Below, piece by piece: positions 59,391-64,000 of a DNA stretch of 64,000 nucleotides. Both the position numbers and the translations under genes were made by a program. Numbering within the stretch: position 1 is the stretch's first letter; each line of letters starts with the position of its first letter. A model generated the notes under the pieces. That model was not told the origin of the DNA. It searched no databases and saw nothing but the letters and a program-made list of their open reading frames with translations. Source of the DNA: an uncultured Alphaproteobacteria bacterium (lineage in GTDB: Bacteria > Pseudomonadota > Alphaproteobacteria > RF32 > CAG-239); assembly GCA_934254585.1 (NCBI GenBank), contig CAKQLF010000003.1, positions 1 to 64,000 on the forward strand, written 5' to 3'.

Positions 59391-60338
59391 TTAGGCTTCT
59401 TTGAGATATTTTTTCAATGCTAAAATGTGCTCAATCGGTATAGCTTCAAAATTGGTATGAATATTGTCGACATATTTGGGATAAGCCATATAATCTCCGT
59501 AGTTTGCCGTCAAATAAGTGTCGACATCGTTTATAGAGCTAAATTCATAGCCGCAGAATTTTATTTTCTTTAGCGGAAAAATTGTTTCGTAATCCAGAAA
59601 AAACGAATATTTTGGTGCGTGCAGAAAATCACAACTGGTAAAAACAGCCGGCTTATCATTTTCCGATGCGGCCGGAACACCTTCCATAATTTTTTCAAAA
59701 TGAATGTGGCGTAGTGTTTGCTGATATTTTTGTTTGTCGCCTCCTTTATAAGGAACACGATATTTGCATATTTTCTTTTGCACCTCTTTGGTTAATTTTT
59801 GTTTTTCCGCCCAACTTTCAACTTTACGGCTGTATAATTCGTACGGAAATATGTCAATCCAAGTTTCCGGAATATGCTTATGCTGAATTTTAACCATATT
59901 AGAGGAGCCGTTTTTCCCGCAATGAAAGCGTAGTTCCAAGTCGTTGTCGGAATTTTCTTGGTTAAACAAGTCAATTATTTTGTCATAATCTTCGCGTAGC
60001 ATACCGATATCAATATCATCGTCCCAAGGAATAAAATCACGATGACGAAAAGCTCCCAACAAAGTTCCATAGTCCAACCAATATCGGATTTTGTGTTTTT
60101 TACAAAAAGCATCAACGCTTTTTAAAATTTTCAGATTAGCCAACTGTATTTCTCGCATAAGTCCGTTAGCTGGCGGAATCTTAGTTATATCCGGTAATGA
60201 GCAGTATTCTAATTTATTAATGCGATTAAGCGCGTCAAACAAAAGCTCTTTATTGCTAGGTTTCGTCTTAAAAATCGGCAGTCCGCAGAAAAAGTAAGTT
60301 GTCTTATTGGGTTTTATTTTTTTCTTAAAAATACTCAT
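59391..60338 (-). CDS. LicD-family phosphotransferase
   Basis: 315 residues. The LicD signature is complete: LKSVDAFCKKHKIRYWLDYG, then TLLGAFRHRDFIPWDDDIDI, a nucleotidyltransferase-like metal site with DDDIDI. LicD enzymes transfer phosphocholine or related groups to surface glycans. It lies 10 bases downstream of a GT8 glycosyltransferase on the same strand, so both probably decorate the same polysaccharide. Cytoplasmic. Confidence 0.9.
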   Translation of the reverse strand: MSIFKKKIKPNKTTYFFCGLPIFKTKPSNKELLFDALNRINKLEYCSLPDITKIPPANGLMREIQLANLKILKSVDAFCKKHKIRYWLDYGTLLGAFRHRDFIPWDDDIDIGMLREDYDKIIDLFNQENSDNDLELRFHCGKNGSSNMVKIQHKHIPETWIDIFPYELYSRKVESWAEKQKLTKEVQKKICKYRVPYKGGDKQKYQQTLRHIHFEKIMEGVPAASENDKPAVFTSCDFLHAPKYSFFLDYETIFPLKKIKFCGYEFSSINDVDTYLTANYGDYMAYPKYVDNIHTNFEAIPIEHILALKKYLKEA

Positions 60339-60347
60339 AATCTGTAC

Positions 60348-61277
60348 CTATATTTTTTTGTTGTCCTTTTTACCCAAACCAAAATTCATACCCAATAAAC
60401 ATAAGATATAATATTTTTTATGGGTTGGGTCCTTAGAAAAATAAAACAGTTTGCTCAAAAATCTTTTAGTTTTGAAACAAAGCAGCTCAAAAACTGATTT
60501 TTTATAAGGAGATAATTGGGCGTATTTCAGCCATTGATTTTTCAACGGGTGACGGCAATAAGCGTGCCACGGCTTTTTCACAAATCCGGTATAATGGATA
60601 ATCACAGGATTTTTAAAGTGTTTTACAAATGACGGAACATTAAATTTTTGTTCTAAAAATTTGGTTTTAGTGTCCCACAGTCCGTTCAAGATGTCTTGGT
60701 CGTGGAATAATATTCTTTCGTGGTTTTTGTTATAGTAATCCAGAGCTTCGCCGAGCAAATTATGTCCGTTCAATTCTTTAATATTGAATAAAATCATACC
60801 TGCATTAAAATATTTTCCACCCTTTAGCCGCAGGTTCTGAGTTTGTAAAGCTCCTTTTTCTTCTACCACTCCGGCGCAGTATGAGGTTAAATCCGTGGCA
60901 AACAATTCATCGAGCGGCGAGGTTACAATCATATCGCCGTCTAAATACAAAACCTTGTCGGCATCATTTGGCAAAAAATCCGTAATCTTAAAACGATATA
61001 GCGAACCTATAGATAAATAGCCAAAGTTCATCGTATTATATTGTCTAAATTCATCTTTATCTATCTTATGCAAAACTATTTCACATTTTTTAAGATTGTT
61101 AAGTTCTTTTAGCTTTGCAATGTCGTTTTCAGCAATATCATCACTGATAAGATGAAAAATTTGCGTTGTTTCCGCGGAGGAATTTGCCAAAATAGACGTC
61201 ATTGTCACCGCGGTAAATGGTAGATAATTACGGTCTGAACAAAAATATATGTGCTGATTAGAGAATTTATTGCTCAT
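60348..61277 (-). CDS. Family 8 glycosyltransferase (LgtC-like)
   Basis: 309 residues. The N-terminal domain IYFCSDRNYLPFTAVTMTSI is followed by the DxD metal motif in VLYLDGDMIV, YFNAGMILFN and the C-terminal HYTGFVKKPWH, all characteristic of GT8 galactosyl/glucosyltransferases that extend LPS or other surface glycans. A basic C-terminal tail suggests membrane association. The start follows no strong ribosome binding site. Paired with the LicD gene. Confidence 0.9.
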   Translation of the reverse strand: MSNKFSNQHIYFCSDRNYLPFTAVTMTSILANSSAETTQIFHLISDDIAENDIAKLKELNNLKKCEIVLHKIDKDEFRQYNTMNFGYLSIGSLYRFKITDFLPNDADKVLYLDGDMIVTSPLDELFATDLTSYCAGVVEEKGALQTQNLRLKGGKYFNAGMILFNIKELNGHNLLGEALDYYNKNHERILFHDQDILNGLWDTKTKFLEQKFNVPSFVKHFKNPVIIHYTGFVKKPWHAYCRHPLKNQWLKYAQLSPYKKSVFELLCFKTKRFLSKLFYFSKDPTHKKYYILCLLGMNFGLGKKDNKKI

Positions 61278-61536
61278 TTATCAATCTTTCAAAAATTTTC
61301 GGATAGCTCACTCTAGCGCAAAAATAAACATAGAGCAATGAAAAAACATATCTTTCACACAAAATGTAACAGTCATTAAAAACCACTCCTGAAAAGCGGC
61401 TTTTAGGGTGGGGCGGATAGATAAGGGCGAACTCAAATGATTTTTCCACCGATTTGGAGATTTAGAGAAGCAATAATATTCTCTCATTTAACATATTTTA
61501 ATTTATGTTATATATAATTCAAGCAGAGGTGGTAAA

Positions 61537-62361
61537 ATGAAAAAGTTTGTATTAATTTTAGGTTTTGTTATGGCGTTAAACACAAACGCTTGTGCGGAAA
61601 ATATAAAAGATGAACAATATCCTAATTATGTTGAGCAATCTGATGAAATATTGGCAACTGCACAAAAGTTTAAAGATTTGCTTAAAACAAACAATCCGCA
61701 ACTGATTGCGCAAAACGTTGTTTATCCGTTTTCACTCGGTTGGGGTGTACCGAGTATCCATAATGAGCAGGAATTTATTGAAAAATACGATATTATTTTG
61801 CCGGAATATCTGCGTCAATATTTTATAGATTCAGCAGCAGAACAATGGGGAAGCGGTCAAAATCTTGGCGGAATTTGTTTAAATGATTGTCCTGACGCTC
61901 ATTTAACCGATGATGGCAAGATAATCTGGATTAAAAACAGCGAAGAATTAAAACAATATCGTACGGAGTATATTGAAAAAGAAAAACAAACGATTCATCC
62001 GAGCCTAAAAAATTATAATTATAATTTGTATACAATGGAAACCAAAGATTGGTTGATTCGCATTGACGATATGGAAGGGCTGTATGAAGTATCTACCCAG
62101 ATAGATATTCCGAATATATACCGTTTTACGGCATGGGAAAAAGGCAAAACGATATCCGATAAACCAGATATCGTTATTGACCAAGGGCATACTGAAAAAG
62201 ACCCCGAATTTAGGTATTCTCCGGAATATTATGTGTTCAATAATTCTGAATATCATGCAATCTTTACAAATGATCCTATAGGTCCAATGGACCATATACC
62301 ATATTACATAGAAATATATAAAAATTTCTGTTCAGAAACACCAATAATGATTATGAAATAA
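61537..62361 (+). CDS. Secreted protein of unknown function next to the MuF-lysozyme gene
   Basis: 274 residues. The signal MKKFVLILGFVMALNTNACA is followed by an NTF2/SnoaL-like region (FKDLLKTNNPQLIAQNVVYP...HNEQEFIEKYDIILPEYL), then a second domain with no recognised family. It is periplasmic by inference. Its stop lies 8 bases from the convergent MuF-lysozyme stop. A periplasmic partner could act as an immunity protein against a lysozyme, but the opposite strand makes this uncertain. The ribosome binding site is AGAGGTGG. Confidence 0.65.
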   Translation: MKKFVLILGFVMALNTNACAENIKDEQYPNYVEQSDEILATAQKFKDLLKTNNPQLIAQNVVYPFSLGWGVPSIHNEQEFIEKYDIILPEYLRQYFIDSAAEQWGSGQNLGGICLNDCPDAHLTDDGKIIWIKNSEELKQYRTEYIEKEKQTIHPSLKNYNYNLYTMETKDWLIRIDDMEGLYEVSTQIDIPNIYRFTAWEKGKTISDKPDIVIDQGHTEKDPEFRYSPEYYVFNNSEYHAIFTNDPIGPMDHIPYYIEIYKNFCSETPIMIMK

Positions 62362-62368
62362 TATTAGT

Positions 62369-63547
62369 CTACTGATAAAAACCACCTTGTAAAGCAAACA
62401 TAATTTTTGCGTCATTACGGAATTTGTTACCGTCATCTATATGCAAGTTAGATGCGATTCCCTGGATGTCTTTATTTGTGGCACTTAGCCATAAATTTTT
62501 CCATACATATTTTCCAAACGGATGACTTTTATCAATTTTTTCTTTTTTTGCTTTTTGTGTGACATTATTTTGATAATGCACATCAAAAATAGCACGCTGC
62601 AAATTCCAATCCATAATGGTAAAGTTCGGAAACTGTTCAACCAATTCATTCCACTTTGCTTCTATAATTTCACGGTCTATGGCATCGCATTGAGCATCGG
62701 TTAAACGCAATTTTGTTACATTTTTGAAAAATGTATGTCTTAATATATCCAAGCCTTTGGCGTGCTTCTGATATTCTGTATATTCATGTAATTTATCAAA
62801 TTCTTCTTTGATTTCCGCCTTTGTTGCCGGTTTTCCGGTGTCTGCCATATAGTATGGTAAACTATTCTGTTCCTTTTCCGTAATCAGATGTCCCGTACAA
62901 ACCGTATCTTTACCAACACTATCCAAGTAAGGATAATTTGTAAATCCCTCAATGCCGTCTTTGCGCAAAAAGTTCATAATATCGCGGAATTTTTCTTCAG
63001 TTAGCACGCTGTTATTTTTACGAAAAATCGCATCGCTTGCCGTGGTAACTTTATCATTTTCGGCATATTGCGGAAGATTGGATGTATCAAAATCAATCGG
63101 CTTAAGTGTTTTTTGCAACTCTTTAAACATATCAAGTCCGCTGACGTCTACAATCATCGGCTTATCCTTATATCTTTCCGGTCTATACGGCTCTGCCCAA
63201 CAGCGACAGTTATAATCCTCCCCGGGATGTCCTCCCTCGGGTGGAATATGCCAATTGAAAATTTTACCTTCACGCTCAGCATGCTTTCCACGAACTCTGT
63301 CGTCTTTTTCAGTCCGCCAAATATAATAATCTTCCAGATTTTCATTCATTTCATCCGTCAAAATACTGCTTAGCTTGGGATTAAATGAATTTTCACTCGG
63401 CACATCTATTTCTCCGCGAGGGTCATCATCTGTATCATACCTCGGATTAAGGTAATACCAATCACTTTGTCCTTGCTTTTTGTGGCTACGTTTGACTGAC
63501 TTAAAGCCGTGCAGCCTTTGATACAAATCATCTCTTAATTTATTCAT
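62369..63547 (-). CDS. Phage MuF-like domain fused to a lysozyme-like domain
   Basis: 392 residues. Residues ~50-130 match the C-terminal part of Mu gpF-type head morphogenesis proteins: DDRVRGKHAEREGKIFNW, PPEGGHPGEDYNCRCWAEPY. Residues ~190-390 form a lysozyme-like domain with EGFTNYPYLDSVGKDTVCTGHL, matching the T4-lysozyme E..Y.D..G..T.G.GH motif. MuF domains fused to variable C-terminal enzymes are known as phage-delivered polymorphic toxins; this fits, with peptidoglycan as target. Only the C-terminal part of a MuF protein is present. The ribosome binding site is AAGGAATA. Confidence 0.72.
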   Translation of the reverse strand: MNKLRDDLYQRLHGFKSVKRSHKKQGQSDWYYLNPRYDTDDDPRGEIDVPSENSFNPKLSSILTDEMNENLEDYYIWRTEKDDRVRGKHAEREGKIFNWHIPPEGGHPGEDYNCRCWAEPYRPERYKDKPMIVDVSGLDMFKELQKTLKPIDFDTSNLPQYAENDKVTTASDAIFRKNNSVLTEEKFRDIMNFLRKDGIEGFTNYPYLDSVGKDTVCTGHLITEKEQNSLPYYMADTGKPATKAEIKEEFDKLHEYTEYQKHAKGLDILRHTFFKNVTKLRLTDAQCDAIDREIIEAKWNELVEQFPNFTIMDWNLQRAIFDVHYQNNVTQKAKKEKIDKSHPFGKYVWKNLWLSATNKDIQGIASNLHIDDGNKFRNDAKIMFALQGGFYQ

Positions 63548-63654
63548 TTTGCTATTCCTTTATGTTAAGGGTTAAAAATTATTTTTGGTTATTATCATAA
63601 AGGATAGGGTACCACAGCAGACAATAATTTAAATCCGCCAGCTCGAAAAATGAT

Positions 63655-63993
63655 TCATTTTGCTCGAAAAGTGTTTTTTTGTTTTCTAAATTCGGTTATC
63701 CAATTTCTTATGGTCGTTTCCGGTGTTGTCGATTGAAAACTTGGCTTTAAATACTTAAATTCACCTTGGTGAAGCCTATCAACAATATTATTAACGAACT
63801 CTTTGATTGTCTTGTAATCATTATTTTGGTCGTATTCTTGCAGTAGAAACTCTTTAAATAATCTATTCTTTTCGCCTTTTGCCAATCCACCTCTGGCATG
63901 TCTTTCTTTTTCTTGTTTTTGCATTTTGATAGTCGTTTTTTCTTGAATGGTATCGGCTTCTTGCATGGCGGCAATAGTTATACTTTGTTGCAA
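63655..63993 (-). CDS. Small basic protein, probably cut by the window edge
   Basis: At least 112 residues. The frame stays open to the right edge, and the first possible codon (TTG 63993) has no upstream context, so the true start may lie outside. It is charged and helical (KTTIKMQKQEKERHARGGLA, then KTIKEFVNNIVDRL), ending with an arginine/lysine-rich tail (TTIRNWITEFRKQKNTFRAK). It could be a phage-type DNA-binding protein given its neighbour; no family recognised. Confidence 0.5.
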   Translation of the reverse strand: MQQSITIAAMQEADTIQEKTTIKMQKQEKERHARGGLAKGEKNRLFKEFLLQEYDQNNDYKTIKEFVNNIVDRLHQGEFKYLKPSFQSTTPETTIRNWITEFRKQKNTFRAK

Positions 63994-64000
63994 CTCTCTC

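Noticed and set aside
61267..61449. A 60-codon minus-strand frame upstream of the GT8 gene
   Set aside because: It overlaps the GT8 start, lacks a ribosome binding site and has no recognisable protein features.

Overview
The window looks like chromosome from an uncultured, AT-rich, host-associated alphaproteobacterium, probably from the gut. This is inferred from gene content and order: fpg(mutM)-rpsT-dnaA neighbours, ruvA-ruvB-ybgC, accBC, a Fe-S SUF cluster, secDF-yajC, tolQRA, a family-4 uracil-DNA glycosylase and a PerR-rubrerythrin pair are all of proteobacterial type. Several loci of Bacteroidota character lie among them, which suggests a gut setting. No species can be named from sequence alone.

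Layout. 0-0.4 kb: tRNA-Leu(CAA) with a duplicated 3' flank. 0.5-5.1 kb: a TPR-methyltransferase, then ybgC, ruvB, ruvA and truA on the minus strand. 5.2-7.3 kb: a convergent pair of type IV pilin-like genes, each behind a structured leader. 7.4-13.4 kb: the replication/repair block recF, dnaN, dnaA, rpsT and mutM (minus). 13.5-17.2 kb: a J-domain protein, a third pilin gene, tRNA-Phe, two tiny genes and a LysR regulator. 17.3-27.1 kb: accBC, a DegT aminotransferase, an outer-membrane barrel, a YgjP-type peptidase, two cysteine-cluster proteins, dnaB, galE, a TerC/Alx transporter and a histidine-phosphatase-like protein. 27.1-35 kb: a foreign-looking island with two related modular lipoproteins and a small barrel protein. 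35-39.1 kb: a lipoprotein, a thermonuclease and a second convergent pilin pair. 39.1-47.7 kb: secF-secD-yajC, an NlpD-like protein, a degenerate GGDEF protein and sufBCD. 47.7-56.6 kb: a TPR lipoprotein, uracil-DNA glycosylase, two secreted sibling proteins, two small membrane ORFs without ribosome binding sites, tolQRA and a GT-C glycosyltransferase. 56.7-64 kb: rubrerythrin-perR, a 26-residue solenoid protein, an anchored lysozyme, LicD and GT8 surface-glycan enzymes, and a phage MuF-lysozyme fusion with neighbours.

The most unusual theme is the five-member pilin-like family. All share an almost identical N-terminal methylation segment (cleavage G|RSMIEML) with divergent C-termini. Four form two convergent cassettes. 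All five are preceded by structured elements ending in terminator-like hairpins: two copies of a long-stem RNA with compensatory changes, two copies of a 185-bp element with terminal inverted repeats, and one separate structure. Three members have 92-142-residue leader regions made largely of palindromic repeats kept in frame, in the part of the prepilin that would be cut off.

The second theme is the 27-35 kb island. Two lipoproteins share a C-terminal domain but carry one versus four copies of a ~180-residue module, and translation starts lack a Shine-Dalgarno sequence as in Bacteroidota. An assembly chimera has to be excluded before this is called transfer.
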